From Bdellovibrionota bacterium (GTDB lineage: Bacteria; Bdellovibrionota; Bdellovibrionia; Bdellovibrionales; JAEYZS01), in NCBI GenBank assembly GCA_040386775.1, contig JAZKEU010000006.1:16584-80583 (forward strand): a stretch of DNA of 64,000 nt. The letters are read 5' to 3'. Of this stretch, positions 1-8,536 are shown in pieces (the stretch's first letter is position 1; each line of letters opens with the position of its first letter). Made by a program: the position numbers and the translations under genes. The notes beneath the pieces are model-generated. The model made no database searches. It was not told the DNA's origin and was given only the letters and a program-made list of their open reading frames with translations.

Positions 1-2
1 TT

Positions 3-734
3 ATATTTTCTATAATTCGAACCCATTTTGTATTGCTAGGCCTTAACCAAGTGTTGAGACGCGATAAAACGCTCCTCAATATTTTAGTACATGATATGGC
101 GACTCCCCTCACCCTCATTTCGGAAAACATCGCAAGACTCAAAGAAAAACTAGATGGACAAAATTTTTCCGAAGTTGACCGTATTCTCAGATCCAGCAAC
201 AAACAAAAAGACCTACTCATGAGAGTACGCTCGTTCCACGCTGCCAATATGGGCAAGATCCGTATAGATCTCCTTCCCGTGAGTGCCTCTGAGCTGATTA
301 CTGAGTCCATTGCCCTGTTCGATGAGAAACCAATGGAAAAAGATGTTTCATTTAAATTGGAATTACCCAAAGAGGAGTTGTACTGTCTTACCGATCGTAT
401 AACGGCAATCAACAATGTTTTAGGAAATGTCATTGGCAATGCAATCAAGTTCTCAGAAGACAAATGCGTAATCTCGATTCGAGCCTTTAAAGAAAAACAA
501 TATATAGTAATAGAGATTGAAGATTCTGGTACAGGAATTTCAGATGAAACTCTTAAAAATCTCTTCGAAGAAAGCGAAATCACTTCCACCAAAGGAACCA
601 AGGGCGAAGCCGGAACTGGTCTGGGCATGCTACAAATTAAAACTTTTATGGAGTTGTACAAAGGCTCAGTTAAAATTCATACTTCCGAAAAAGGAACAAG
701 AGTTCAACTCTATTTCAGAAGTACAGAAATTTAA
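3..734 (+). CDS. Sensor histidine kinase, C-terminal part (5' end outside window)
   Basis: The reading frame is open to the left edge, so this is the 3' part of a larger gene; the first in-window start codon (a TTG at 33) is probably internal. What remains is a HisKA dimerisation/phosphoacceptor helix (LLNILVHDMATPLTLI, with the phosphorylatable His) followed by a HATPase domain: N box (NVIGNAIKFS), G1 box (DSGTGIS) and G2 box (GTGLGML). The protein would autophosphorylate on His and pass phosphate to a receiver domain. The sensor part and partner lie upstream and cannot be named. The acidic residue after the His is Asp rather than the more common Glu. Family assignment is firm; the signal sensed is unknown. 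Confidence 0.9.
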   Translation: MFSIIRTHFVLLGLNQVLRRDKTLLNILVHDMATPLTLISENIARLKEKLDGQNFSEVDRILRSSNKQKDLLMRVRSFHAANMGKIRIDLLPVSASELITESIALFDEKPMEKDVSFKLELPKEELYCLTDRITAINNVLGNVIGNAIKFSEDKCVISIRAFKEKQYIVIEIEDSGTGISDETLKNLFEESEITSTKGTKGEAGTGLGMLQIKTFMELYKGSVKIHTSEKGTRVQLYFRSTEI

Positions 735-869
735 TTATTTAGAATATTGATCAACTTGATTGCTAGAACACACTTAGAACGATTCATTTAAATACACCTC
801 TGGATCAAAGGTTTAGTTTTTGAGTTCATCTATATATTAAATCGATCTTAATAAATATTTTATAATTCC

Positions 870-896
870 TTAACATTTAGGTCCTGAGGCCGATAA
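870..896 (+). promoter_or_regulatory. Sigma-28 (FliA)-type promoter
   Basis: TTAACATT, an 11-base spacer, then GCCGATAA. The Escherichia coli FliA consensus is TAAAGTTT-N11-GCCGATAA; the -10 element matches 8 of 8 and the spacer is exact. It lies about 24 bases before the GTG start at 920. Flagellar-regulon control is inferred from the match alone. Confidence 0.65.
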
Positions 897-919
897 GTCT
901 ATAGAACTTCTAATAATTT

Positions 920-2701
920 GTGAGAATAAAATTGAGTAGTGATGCAATTACCCTAAAAGAAAAAGACGAGCCAGCGTTAGAACTTAACGTATTGATCATC
1001 GCTCACAAGCAAAGTCAGCTTGCCTCTGCTGCTGCATTTTTGAGTCGCAGAGGTGTCCACTGCATAGTGAAATCAAATATTAAAGATGGCATTCAATATA
1101 TCACTGCCCAGAAAGCCACTCTTGTATTTTTAAGTTGGAATCTGCCAAATTCAAATATCATCAAAACCCATCAACTTCTCATACAAAACTTCAAAGTGGA
1201 ATGCGTTGTCTTTGCCGAAAAATCTGACGGAAAAACAGCTGCAGAATTAGCGGGATCTCGCATTCCCGAAGTGATGCAAGCTCCGGTGAGTGGACCTGGG
1301 CTCTACATGCGCATTCAGAAACTTATCAGAGCCAAAGATGAACAAGGTAAAATCGATAAACTCCCTGGCCCAAAAACAAACAACTCTCAAGATTCAAATC
1401 AAAATGATAAAATCGTTCTAAGAAGCTCTAGGAATGAAAACTCTAATGACGATACATTTGTGAATTTAGGATCCAATCACAACAAATCAGGACTTATTAA
1501 TTTTCAATCACAAAATACAAAACATTCCGAAGAAGACCATGAATCTGGAAGTGACGACCCCAACGCAAATGATATCAGTGCATACATGGGTCAATTGACT
1601 GATGAATTGCCTGTGAATAATTCGACTCTACAAACTGAAAAAAAATCTTCGAGCCCGGCCATCTATACTCAAAAAGGCTTCAAAACAAACTCGATGAAAT
1701 CTCAACAAGATGGTCTCAACGGAGAATCCCACTCGACCACTGAAAAAGGCCTTCAGCGTGGAGAAATGTACGAATCAGAAATCGAAGAAACTCAATCCGA
1801 AGAAAAAAAAGCACGCTCTCACAAGAAAGAAGCGGATTACGGCTCCGTAATGAACGTCGCTAAAAAACAAACTCCACCTAAAAGTTTTTGGAAAAATCAA
1901 TACACTGAAACAAAGCCAACAGAATCTGCAATTCCGGATTACGAAAAAACAAAAGCAAAAGAAGCCTTGATCATTGACTTTAAACCGCGCTCTGGAAGTA
2001 AAAATTCAGAATCTCTCTTGGCCCAAAAAACTTTTGAAGCCATTGAAAAATCTGTACGCCCTGCTTACGAGGATTACGTTCCCGTTGAAGTTATTTCTAA
2101 AGCAAAAATATTTAATATCCACACTCCAAAATTCAAAGGGTACTTGATCTTTGTCGTTCCAATGTTCAATGAATTAGAAAGAAATGTGGTTGGCTCTATC
2201 AGAGCCAATTTAGAAAAGCTTTTAAAGGAACAAAATGAGCCTCTATTGTATTTTGAAGAGCTCAATGTTGACCTAGAGCAGACAGACTTCTTAGGTTGGG
2301 CGCAAGAGAATGCCGAATTCTTTGTACAAACAGTAGATCACAAAACAGAAATCATATGCGCATATTATCCTTACAATCCTGCCATGCCGAAAGTTGCAGA
2401 GATGAGCAACAAAATGGCAACAATCAATATTAAAGATTTAAAACAAGATACAAAAACAAGCTTTAATCTTTACATTCACCTTCCTAAAAACAATAAGTTT
2501 GTTTGTTATATGAAACCCGGCGATATTGTTACAGAAAAACATAAAATTAAATTCGAAAAACATAAGATGGACAACCTTCACATTAAGAAGGAAGAAGTCA
2601 CATTGTTCAAAGAGTATTTTGTGACTAATAAACTTCAAGAAATCATTAAGAAAAGTCAGGAGAAAAGCCAAGAAAAAAGAACAGATAAAAAAGCTTCCTA
2701 A
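920..2701 (+). CDS. Pseudo-receiver protein with long disordered middle and conserved C-terminal domain
   Basis: A 593-residue protein starting with GTG and no obvious ribosome-binding site. Residues about 20-130 have the alternating pattern of a response-regulator receiver, but every catalytic residue is replaced: the acidic pair is gone (VLIIAHK), the phosphoacceptor Asp position is Ser72 (LVFLSWNLP) and the conserved Lys is Ala (MQAPV). It therefore should not be phosphorylated. Residues about 130-350 are polar low-complexity sequence rich in Ser, Asn, Glu and Lys. A more ordered C-terminal domain (about 385-570) is not recognised. The sigma-28-like promoter at 870-896 suggests a motility-linked or late-expressed protein-interaction role. 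Function is unknown. Confidence 0.8.
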   Translation: MRIKLSSDAITLKEKDEPALELNVLIIAHKQSQLASAAAFLSRRGVHCIVKSNIKDGIQYITAQKATLVFLSWNLPNSNIIKTHQLLIQNFKVECVVFAEKSDGKTAAELAGSRIPEVMQAPVSGPGLYMRIQKLIRAKDEQGKIDKLPGPKTNNSQDSNQNDKIVLRSSRNENSNDDTFVNLGSNHNKSGLINFQSQNTKHSEEDHESGSDDPNANDISAYMGQLTDELPVNNSTLQTEKKSSSPAIYTQKGFKTNSMKSQQDGLNGESHSTTEKGLQRGEMYESEIEETQSEEKKARSHKKEADYGSVMNVAKKQTPPKSFWKNQYTETKPTESAIPDYEKTKAKEALIIDFKPRSGSKNSESLLAQKTFEAIEKSVRPAYEDYVPVEVISKAKIFNIHTPKFKGYLIFVVPMFNELERNVVGSIRANLEKLLKEQNEPLLYFEELNVDLEQTDFLGWAQENAEFFVQTVDHKTEIICAYYPYNPAMPKVAEMSNKMATINIKDLKQDTKTSFNLYIHLPKNNKFVCYMKPGDIVTEKHKIKFEKHKMDNLHIKKEEVTLFKEYFVTNKLQEIIKKSQEKSQEKRTDKKAS

Positions 2702-2715
2702 CCCCTACTTTTGTC

Positions 2716-2744
2716 TCAAGTTTATACAGGCCATAAGCCGATAT
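2716..2744 (+). promoter_or_regulatory. Possible sigma-28-type promoter with long spacer
   Basis: TCAAGTTT (7 of 8 to the FliA -35) and GCCGATAT (7 of 8 to the -10) are separated by 13 bases instead of 11. A start site near 2752 would place the ATG at 2785 in the transcript and exclude the earlier in-frame ATG at 2749. The two-base spacer excess lowers confidence. Confidence 0.35.
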
Positions 2745-2784
2745 GTAAATGTTGGATAATTTCCAGCATGCCTTGGGAGGAACA

Positions 2785-3465
2785 ATGTTAGTTTTTGCGA
2801 AGAAGCCAATTGTTAAAGCCGTGTCTTTTGTGCTTTTCACACTCTTACTTCTTTCTTATCAAAACTGCGCAAAACCTCTAGATGAAATCGGAATAAATTC
2901 TTCAATGTCTGGAATTGGAAGTTGCCAGATTTCCCCATCAAAAGCTCAAGTTGTTTTGAATGAAAATCAAGCTATTGCTTTTACATATTCTCCTGCTTCT
3001 CTTAAAATCAGAATAGTTGTGATGAATAATTCTTCAGGAGTTTTCACAGAACGTGTCTATTCTGTGAGCGGCGTTTTAGATGTGACTTACACAGATGCAT
3101 CTCAAGCTGGCAATTACACAGTTCACGGTATTGTAGAAACTGAAGATGGTGCGACAGCGGGAACTTGCACGACCACTTTCCAAGTCAAGGGACCGCCTAT
3201 AATAAGCGGACCGAATCCTCCGCAAACCACAACTTATGCTTGGTCAGCTGGAGTATGGGGAGCTTGTAGCGCAACTGCCTGTGGAACGAGCGGAACACAA
3301 ATCAGAGCGGTGTCTTGTAAACTCAATGACACCAACGTAATGGCAGATTCGTATTGTGCTGGTGCCGGCACAAAACCTGCGACATCTCAATCTTGCTCTA
3401 CACCATCTTGTGGCGGTGGTGGGCCTATTGGTGGTGATTGTAAAGCCGGTGGATTATGCCAGTAA
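2785..3465 (+). CDS. Lipoprotein with thrombospondin type 1-like C-terminal repeat
   Basis: The ATG at 2785 is chosen over an in-frame ATG at 2749 because GGGAGG lies just before it and the protein then begins with a proper signal peptide. A hydrophobic segment ends in LLSYQNC, a lipobox variant with Tyr-Gln-Asn before the lipidated Cys. The middle (about residues 45-140) resembles an Ig-like beta domain with paired cysteines. Residues about 150-215 follow the thrombospondin type 1 pattern: Trp-x-x-x-x-Trp-x-x-Cys, CGTSGTQ, Arg, then spaced Cys up to CSTPSCGG. Such domains bind glycans or proteins at surfaces. It is probably an outer-membrane surface lipoprotein; adhesion or prey contact is only inference. 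Confidence 0.75.
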   Translation: MLVFAKKPIVKAVSFVLFTLLLLSYQNCAKPLDEIGINSSMSGIGSCQISPSKAQVVLNENQAIAFTYSPASLKIRIVVMNNSSGVFTERVYSVSGVLDVTYTDASQAGNYTVHGIVETEDGATAGTCTTTFQVKGPPIISGPNPPQTTTYAWSAGVWGACSATACGTSGTQIRAVSCKLNDTNVMADSYCAGAGTKPATSQSCSTPSCGGGGPIGGDCKAGGLCQ

Positions 3466-3513
3466 CAGTAAAATCCAACTGGCAATTATCTACAATAATT
3501 AGGTGCTCCCTTG

Positions 3514-3542
3514 TTGACTCTAAATAGGGGTTCGAATATTTA
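3514..3542 (+). promoter_or_regulatory. Sigma-70-like promoter abutting prs start
   Basis: TTGACT, 17 bases, then TATTTA (3537-3542). The expected transcription start is near 3549, only about 5 bases before the ATG at 3554. No Shine-Dalgarno sequence is visible, so the message would be nearly leaderless. Confidence 0.45.
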
Positions 3543-3553
3543 TATTGGGACTG

Positions 3554-4498
3554 ATGGAGCATCTAAAAATTATCTCGGGAAATTCGAACCCAGAACTTGC
3601 TCAGAAGATTGCTTCTGATATCTCAGTCAATTTATCACCCGCTATGCTAAAAAGATTCGCTGATGGAGAAATCCAAGTAGAGATTCATGACAATGTTCGT
3701 GGCGCAGATGTTTATATCATTCAAAGTACTTGCCCACCTTCCAACGAAAATTACATGGAACTTTTTATTATGATCGATGCTTTGAAAAGAGCATCAGCTG
3801 CAAGGATCACAGCGGTAATGCCATATTATGGTTATGCAAGACAAGATCGTAAGGTCGCTCCCCGCGCTCCTATTTCTGCAAAATTAATGGCCGATCTCCT
3901 CACAACTGCCGGTGCAAATCGTGTTGTGAGTGTGGATCTTCATGCTGGCCAGATCCAAGGTTTCTTTAATGTTCCTGTGGATCACTTGTTCTCTATTCCT
4001 TCGCTTGCAAGAGCATGGAGGGAACAATGGGGTTATGGCGAAGAGTTCGTGGTTGTCTCACCAGACGCTGGGGGGGTTGAGAGAGCGAGAGCTTTTGCAA
4101 AGCGTCTTGAGGCTCCAATTGCCATCATCGACAAGAGAAGAACGGGTCCCAACGAAGCTAAAGCTTACAATTTGATCGGTGATGTGAAAGGCAAGTTTGC
4201 TGTCATTATCGATGATATGATCGATACCGCTGGAACCCTAGTCCAAGCTGCTGAAACCATTATGAAAAATGGTGCTATAAGAGTGGCTGCTGTCGCCACT
4301 CACCCCGTTTTATCAGGTCCAGCCATTCAAAGAATCACGGACAGTGCTCTAGATTTCGTAGTTGTAACGGATTCTATTCCACTTAAAGAAGCCGCTAAAC
4401 AGACTGGTAAATTCAAAGTTATCAGCGTTGCCCCAGTTATTGCTGAAGCAATAAAAAGAATTCACGGCAACGAATCTGTTAGTTCGCTTTTTATCTAA
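3554..4498 (+). CDS. prs: Ribose-phosphate pyrophosphokinase
   Basis: Makes 5-phosphoribosyl-1-diphosphate from ribose 5-phosphate and ATP for purine, pyrimidine, NAD, His and Trp synthesis in the cytosol. It is full length (314 residues from the ATG at 3554, close to the family's about 315) and collinear with E. coli Prs: FADGEI near the N-terminus, YYGYARQDRK flexible-loop motif, VDLHAGQIQGFF, and the PRPP-binding loop VIIDDMIDTAGT. An upstream TTG at 3545 is in frame but adds residues the family lacks. It heads a housekeeping row with rplY, pth and ychF. The gap of 143 bases before rplY suggests a separate promoter for the latter. Confidence 0.96.
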   Translation: MEHLKIISGNSNPELAQKIASDISVNLSPAMLKRFADGEIQVEIHDNVRGADVYIIQSTCPPSNENYMELFIMIDALKRASAARITAVMPYYGYARQDRKVAPRAPISAKLMADLLTTAGANRVVSVDLHAGQIQGFFNVPVDHLFSIPSLARAWREQWGYGEEFVVVSPDAGGVERARAFAKRLEAPIAIIDKRRTGPNEAKAYNLIGDVKGKFAVIIDDMIDTAGTLVQAAETIMKNGAIRVAAVATHPVLSGPAIQRITDSALDFVVVTDSIPLKEAAKQTGKFKVISVAPVIAEAIKRIHGNESVSSLFI

Positions 4499-4598
4499 CC
4501 CTAATCACTATTTATTTGAATTTTCCCCCGCTTCACGTTAATTCTTTTCCCTTATTAATTTTACATCGTATTTTTATTAACAATTACTCGATGATATC

Positions 4599-4616
4599 CT
4601 TCACCATTCGGTGAAG
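4599..4616 (+). promoter_or_regulatory. Hairpin in the rplY 5' leader
   Basis: CTTCACC, loop ATTC, GGTGAAG: a perfect 7-bp stem with a 4-base loop, 25 bases before the rplY ATG and just ahead of its AGAGGA ribosome-binding region. It may be an RNA regulatory element; autoregulation by L25 is speculation. Confidence 0.4.
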
Positions 4617-4641
4617 CGAAGAAAGTAGAGAGGAAAAACAT

Positions 4642-5313
4642 ATGTCACAACAAGAATTAGTGCTAGAAGTTGGTACAAGAAAAGCAGGCAAATCAGCTTG
4701 CAGAAAATTAAGAAAAAAAGAAAGCATCCCGGGGATCATTTACGGTGCTGGGAAAAAAAACGTTCCGTTGTTTGCTGAAGAGAAATGGGTAAGAAAGTAT
4801 GCCTCTGGAGCATTTGAAAACTCGATCATCACTTTAAAATCAGCTGATAGCGCTTTAAACGGAACAAAAGTTCTTTTTAAAGAAGTTATCGTACAACCAG
4901 TAACTAGAAGACCTTTACATTTTGACTTCCTCGCTATCGATATGAACAAAGAAGTACGCGTACTTGTAGAATTAAGATTCGAAGGTAAAGCTGAAGGAAC
5001 AAGAGCGGGTGGAACACTTCAACCGATCGTTCGTCAAATTGAAGTTGAATGCTTACCATCTAAAATTCCTGAGTACATCGCAATTGATGTCACTCCACTT
5101 CATATTGGCCAAGCACTTCACATTAAAGAAATCACATTACCAGACGGTGTAAGAGCAACTGCGGTTGAAGACATCGCACTTGTAACTGTGAATGTAATTA
5201 AAGAAGAAGAAATCGCTGCTCCAACGGCTGCTGCCGCTGCTCCGGCTGCTGGTGCTCCAGCTGCAGGTGCTGCTCCGGCTGCAGCTCCAGCGAAGAAAGA
5301 CGATAAGAAGTAA
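4642..5313 (+). CDS. rplY: 50S ribosomal protein L25, Ctc/TL5 form
   Basis: Binds 5S rRNA in the large ribosomal subunit. At 223 residues it is the long Ctc/TL5 form: an N-terminal 5S rRNA-binding beta domain (about 5-95, with KLRKKESIPGIIYG typical of the family) and a C-terminal beta domain (about 100-190, including GTRAGGTLQPIVR). It then has an Ala/Pro-rich linker ending in a basic KKDDKK tail, about 30 residues of low complexity. AGAGGA sits 8 bases before the ATG. It is followed 6 bases later by pth, a conserved pairing in many bacteria, so the two are probably co-transcribed. Confidence 0.95.
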   Translation: MSQQELVLEVGTRKAGKSACRKLRKKESIPGIIYGAGKKNVPLFAEEKWVRKYASGAFENSIITLKSADSALNGTKVLFKEVIVQPVTRRPLHFDFLAIDMNKEVRVLVELRFEGKAEGTRAGGTLQPIVRQIEVECLPSKIPEYIAIDVTPLHIGQALHIKEITLPDGVRATAVEDIALVTVNVIKEEEIAAPTAAAAAPAAGAPAAGAAPAAAPAKKDDKK

Positions 5314-5319
5314 TCTTAA

Positions 5320-6021
5320 ATGCATCTCATTGTTGGATTAGGGAATCCCGGTAGCAAGTACGAGTTCACTCGTCACAATATCGGGTTCCTTGTTATAGAT
5401 AAATATCTTAGCAAAATCTCAACAACAGAGAAGTCAGAGCAGAAGTCCCTCACCTATAAAACTGAAGTTGGCGGACTTCCCGTTCTTCTCGTGAAACCAC
5501 AAACATTTATGAATTTATCTGGAGAAGCCGTACGAGGCCTAATGGCTTTTTACAAAATTCCTCTAGAAAATTTATTAGTGCTTCATGATGACATTGATCA
5601 AAATTATATGAGCATCAAGTTCCAGCAGAATTCGAGTTCTGGAGGACAAAATGGCATCAATAGCATTCACCAACTCTTGGGAACTCAAAACTATACTCGT
5701 ATGAAATTAGGAGTTGGACGTCCGATTCTACCAAAACAAAGTGTCGTAGATTGGGTTTTACAAAAGTTTGCACCGACGGAAGCGGAAATTTTAGATTCAT
5801 GGCTTGATGAATGTTGTAATGCAATCAATACTTTTGTGACTCAAGGTTATGAAAAGGCCGCATCTCTACACAATATTAAAACTCCGCCCTTTGTTGAATT
5901 GTTAGAAAAAGGTGCGGATGTGAGTCATTTTCAAAAATTAAAAGAATTTTTAAAACCCGTTCGTAAAAAACCCGATCCCGCAAAGATGGAAGCGGCAATG
6001 AAAGAAAAAAAGAAGGAATAG
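5320..6021 (+). CDS. pth: Peptidyl-tRNA hydrolase
   Basis: Releases tRNA from peptidyl-tRNA that drops off stalled ribosomes. Family motifs are in place: LIVGLGNPGSKYEFTRHNIG with the catalytic His, VKPQTFMNLSG with the tRNA-contacting Asn, LLVLHDDID with the catalytic Asp, and SSGGQNGINSI. The core ends near residue 190. About 40 extra residues follow, finishing in a strongly basic tail rich in Lys (PVRKKPDPAKM onward), which E. coli Pth (194 residues) lacks; it could help bind RNA. It lies between rplY and ychF with only 6- and 3-base gaps, so one operon is likely. Confidence 0.95.
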   Translation: MHLIVGLGNPGSKYEFTRHNIGFLVIDKYLSKISTTEKSEQKSLTYKTEVGGLPVLLVKPQTFMNLSGEAVRGLMAFYKIPLENLLVLHDDIDQNYMSIKFQQNSSSGGQNGINSIHQLLGTQNYTRMKLGVGRPILPKQSVVDWVLQKFAPTEAEILDSWLDECCNAINTFVTQGYEKAASLHNIKTPPFVELLEKGADVSHFQKLKEFLKPVRKKPDPAKMEAAMKEKKKE

Positions 6022-6024
6022 TTT

Positions 6025-7125
6025 ATGGCATTACAATGTGGAATCGTAGGTCTACCTAACGTCGGAAAAAGCACGCTCTTTAATGCGATCACTCAAGCCG
6101 GGGCCGAAAGTGCAAACTACCCGTTCTGCACCATCGATCCGAATGTAGGTGTTGTTGCCGTTCCAGATGATAGACTTCAAAAAATCGCAGACCTTGTGGG
6201 TCCTGAGACCATCATTCCCACTTCTACGGAATTTGTGGATATTGCAGGTTTAGTTGCGGGTGCCTCCAAAGGTGAAGGCCTCGGAAACCAATTCCTTGGT
6301 AACATCAGAATGACCGATGCCATTCTCCATGTGGTAAGATGTTTTGATGATTCCAACATCATTCACGTCTCGGGATCCATCGATCCAATTCGTGACATCG
6401 AAGTGATCAACACTGAACTTATGCTTGCTGATCTCGACGCCATTGAAAAGAAATTTACCAAACAAGAAAAGCTTGCCAAAACATCTCAAGACAAAAACGT
6501 AAAAGCGGAATTTGAAGTGATCAAAAAAGCCAAAGAAGTTTTATCTGCCGGAAAACCCGCGAGAGTTCTTCAATTGACCGACGACGAAAAACCATTCTTA
6601 AAAGGCTTACAACTTTTAACTTCAAAACCTGTTCTCTACGTTTGCAATGTGAATGAAGAAGATTTTGCTAAAGGCGGAAACCAGTGGGTGGAAGAAGTAA
6701 AGAAATACGCTGCCAGCGAAGGCAACAAAGCCACATTGATTTCAGCTGCCATTGAAGCAGAGATTTCCACTCTATCAAAAGAAGAACAAACAGAGTTCTT
6801 GGCTTCCTTAGGGGTAACTGAAAAAGGTATGGATAGATTAATTCATGAATCTTACAAACTTTTAGAACTCGCAACTTACTTTACTGCTGGAAAAAAAGAA
6901 GTGAGAGCTTGGACCATCAAAAAAGGGATGAAGGCTCCACAAGCGGCAGGCGTGATTCATACGGATTTTGAAAAAGGATTTATTAGGGCAGAGACCTATC
7001 ACTGCGAGGATCTATTCAAATTAAAAACTGAAGCCGCAATCAAAGAAGCGGGCCTATACCGCTCTGAAGGTAAAGAATACCTCGTAAAAGATGGCGACGT
7101 AATGCTCTTTAGATTCAACGTTTAA
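6025..7125 (+). CDS. ychF: Redox-regulated ATPase/GTPase YchF (OLA1 family)
   Basis: An Obg-related P-loop protein that binds ATP and ribosomes and is linked to stress responses. The sequence shows GLPNVGKSTLFNAIT (Walker A/G1), the switch II region DIAGLVAGASKGEGLGNQFL, which identifies YchF, the NVNEED segment replacing the usual NKxD specificity motif, and a C-terminal TGS domain (about 280-364: YFTAGKKEVRAWTIKKGMKA, then HTDFEKGFIRAE). Length (366) is normal. It starts 3 bases after pth and ends 4 bases from the convergent gene at 7130. Confidence 0.96.
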   Translation: MALQCGIVGLPNVGKSTLFNAITQAGAESANYPFCTIDPNVGVVAVPDDRLQKIADLVGPETIIPTSTEFVDIAGLVAGASKGEGLGNQFLGNIRMTDAILHVVRCFDDSNIIHVSGSIDPIRDIEVINTELMLADLDAIEKKFTKQEKLAKTSQDKNVKAEFEVIKKAKEVLSAGKPARVLQLTDDEKPFLKGLQLLTSKPVLYVCNVNEEDFAKGGNQWVEEVKKYAASEGNKATLISAAIEAEISTLSKEEQTEFLASLGVTEKGMDRLIHESYKLLELATYFTAGKKEVRAWTIKKGMKAPQAAGVIHTDFEKGFIRAETYHCEDLFKLKTEAAIKEAGLYRSEGKEYLVKDGDVMLFRFNV

Positions 7126-7129
7126 TTAT

Positions 7130-8536
7130 TTATTGGAATAAACTTCCGCACGTGGCGGGCCTCGTGAACTGCGAAGGTTTGTATCTGAAGCCCTTCTGCA
7201 CTTGAGCTAATTTTTGATTGGCTATTTTGGTGATTTTATTTATGTAAGCTTCTTCCGCCAATCTTTGCAGGGTGTGGGATTTGTATTTTAGGGCGATGTA
7301 TATGGCGGTGAACACGGAAACTGCACTCGCATGCAACGTACTCAATTGTACAAAGCCACCTTCATAAATCATGGGCCCGGTAATACCCATGGCTCCCAAA
7401 AGACTGACGGCATTCCCTAAAATAAAAGTTGTATAGAACAGAATATCTTGAGCTTTTTGACTTCTCAATTTCATATCTTTTTCTACATTCGTCGCGCTTT
7501 CAACTAAAGCTGAACTTGCTGTATTCACCATATCAGAAGCACTTACTCCAGAAAAAGATGTTGCCGTACTCGAACCAATAGCAAAAAAAGCTTCCGAAAA
7601 GACTCTTCTTATGGGTGACATGATATTAAACTCATTGAATATATCTGTTTTGAGAATGTTGCCTAAAGTTTTATTGTAAGCAGCGGCTGTACCCACGAAG
7701 AGAGCCTTACCAATGGCTACTAAGGCTAATGATAAATTACTAACCCCTAATCCAATCATGACGGTATCTGGATCAGCATAAACTCCACCACTGTAAGAAA
7801 TAGCGGCGGTCAACGCAGCAGATATCACGGCAATTTTAATATCTTTACTTGTTGGCTTTTCATATTGATTTTTAGTAATTTCCACGACTTCATTGGCTGT
7901 TTGCTGAGGTTGTGATATTTTTTTTAACATATATTTTGCTTTCCACGCCATACCTTGAATTTTACCTTGAGCTTGAGATACAGCTTGTTGCACGAGGATA
8001 TCTTCTATCCATTGCGGGAATTGAAAAATAGCTACCTTTGTTTTTATATTTTTTTTAGCGTATTCTTCTTCTACTATTTTTTTTACTTCTTCAGCGTCTT
8101 CCAATCTAGCCTTAGTAGTCACGATGAACTCTACGTCGCCACCGTATTCCTGGAAAATTTCATACATTGTCCTTCTGATTTCCTTGCCTAACGTAGCACC
8201 TACTCTTCTTTCGATAAGCCCTTTCACCGTAATGAGCTTACCTTCTGCATCTCTATACTTCTGCTCAAAAACTAATTCTTTAATTTTTGGTTTAAAGTAT
8301 GTCGGCACATCCACCGGAGCTTTTACAACTACCGCCTCAGTAGTTTGCTGTTGTAGCGGTGGGCCTTTGAATTTCTGACTGAGCTCAATTAAGGTTTGTA
8401 CACCTGGCTGTGAATCTGAACGTGTACCATCTGCAGAATATGCAGGAGTGACTTGCATTGGTGAAGTTTGCACCAATGCAAAAATTAAAATTTGTAATAA
8501 TAAAAATTGCTTCTTCATAACTCTCTTCGAACTCAT
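7130..8536 (-). CDS. Unrecognised exported membrane protein
   Basis: Up to 468 residues; a second possible start is the Met seven residues in (ATG at 8518), and both have weak AGAG ribosome-binding sequences. A signal peptide ends near TPAYSA. Residues about 60-200 are charged and partly helical (VKKIVEEEYAKKN), facing the periplasm if the signal is cleaved. Three to four hydrophobic stretches follow between about 235 and 410 (IAVISAALTAAISYSG, LSLALVAIGKALFVG, ILFYTTFILGNAVSLLG, SAVSVFTAIYIAL), with a short Arg/Lys-rich C-terminus. The mix of periplasmic helix and membrane segments is unusual. I do not recognise a family. Its stop is 4 bases from that of ychF. Confidence 0.75.
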   Translation of the reverse strand: MSSKRVMKKQFLLLQILIFALVQTSPMQVTPAYSADGTRSDSQPGVQTLIELSQKFKGPPLQQQTTEAVVVKAPVDVPTYFKPKIKELVFEQKYRDAEGKLITVKGLIERRVGATLGKEIRRTMYEIFQEYGGDVEFIVTTKARLEDAEEVKKIVEEEYAKKNIKTKVAIFQFPQWIEDILVQQAVSQAQGKIQGMAWKAKYMLKKISQPQQTANEVVEITKNQYEKPTSKDIKIAVISAALTAAISYSGGVYADPDTVMIGLGVSNLSLALVAIGKALFVGTAAAYNKTLGNILKTDIFNEFNIMSPIRRVFSEAFFAIGSSTATSFSGVSASDMVNTASSALVESATNVEKDMKLRSQKAQDILFYTTFILGNAVSLLGAMGITGPMIYEGGFVQLSTLHASAVSVFTAIYIALKYKSHTLQRLAEEAYINKITKIANQKLAQVQKGFRYKPSQFTRPATCGSLFQ

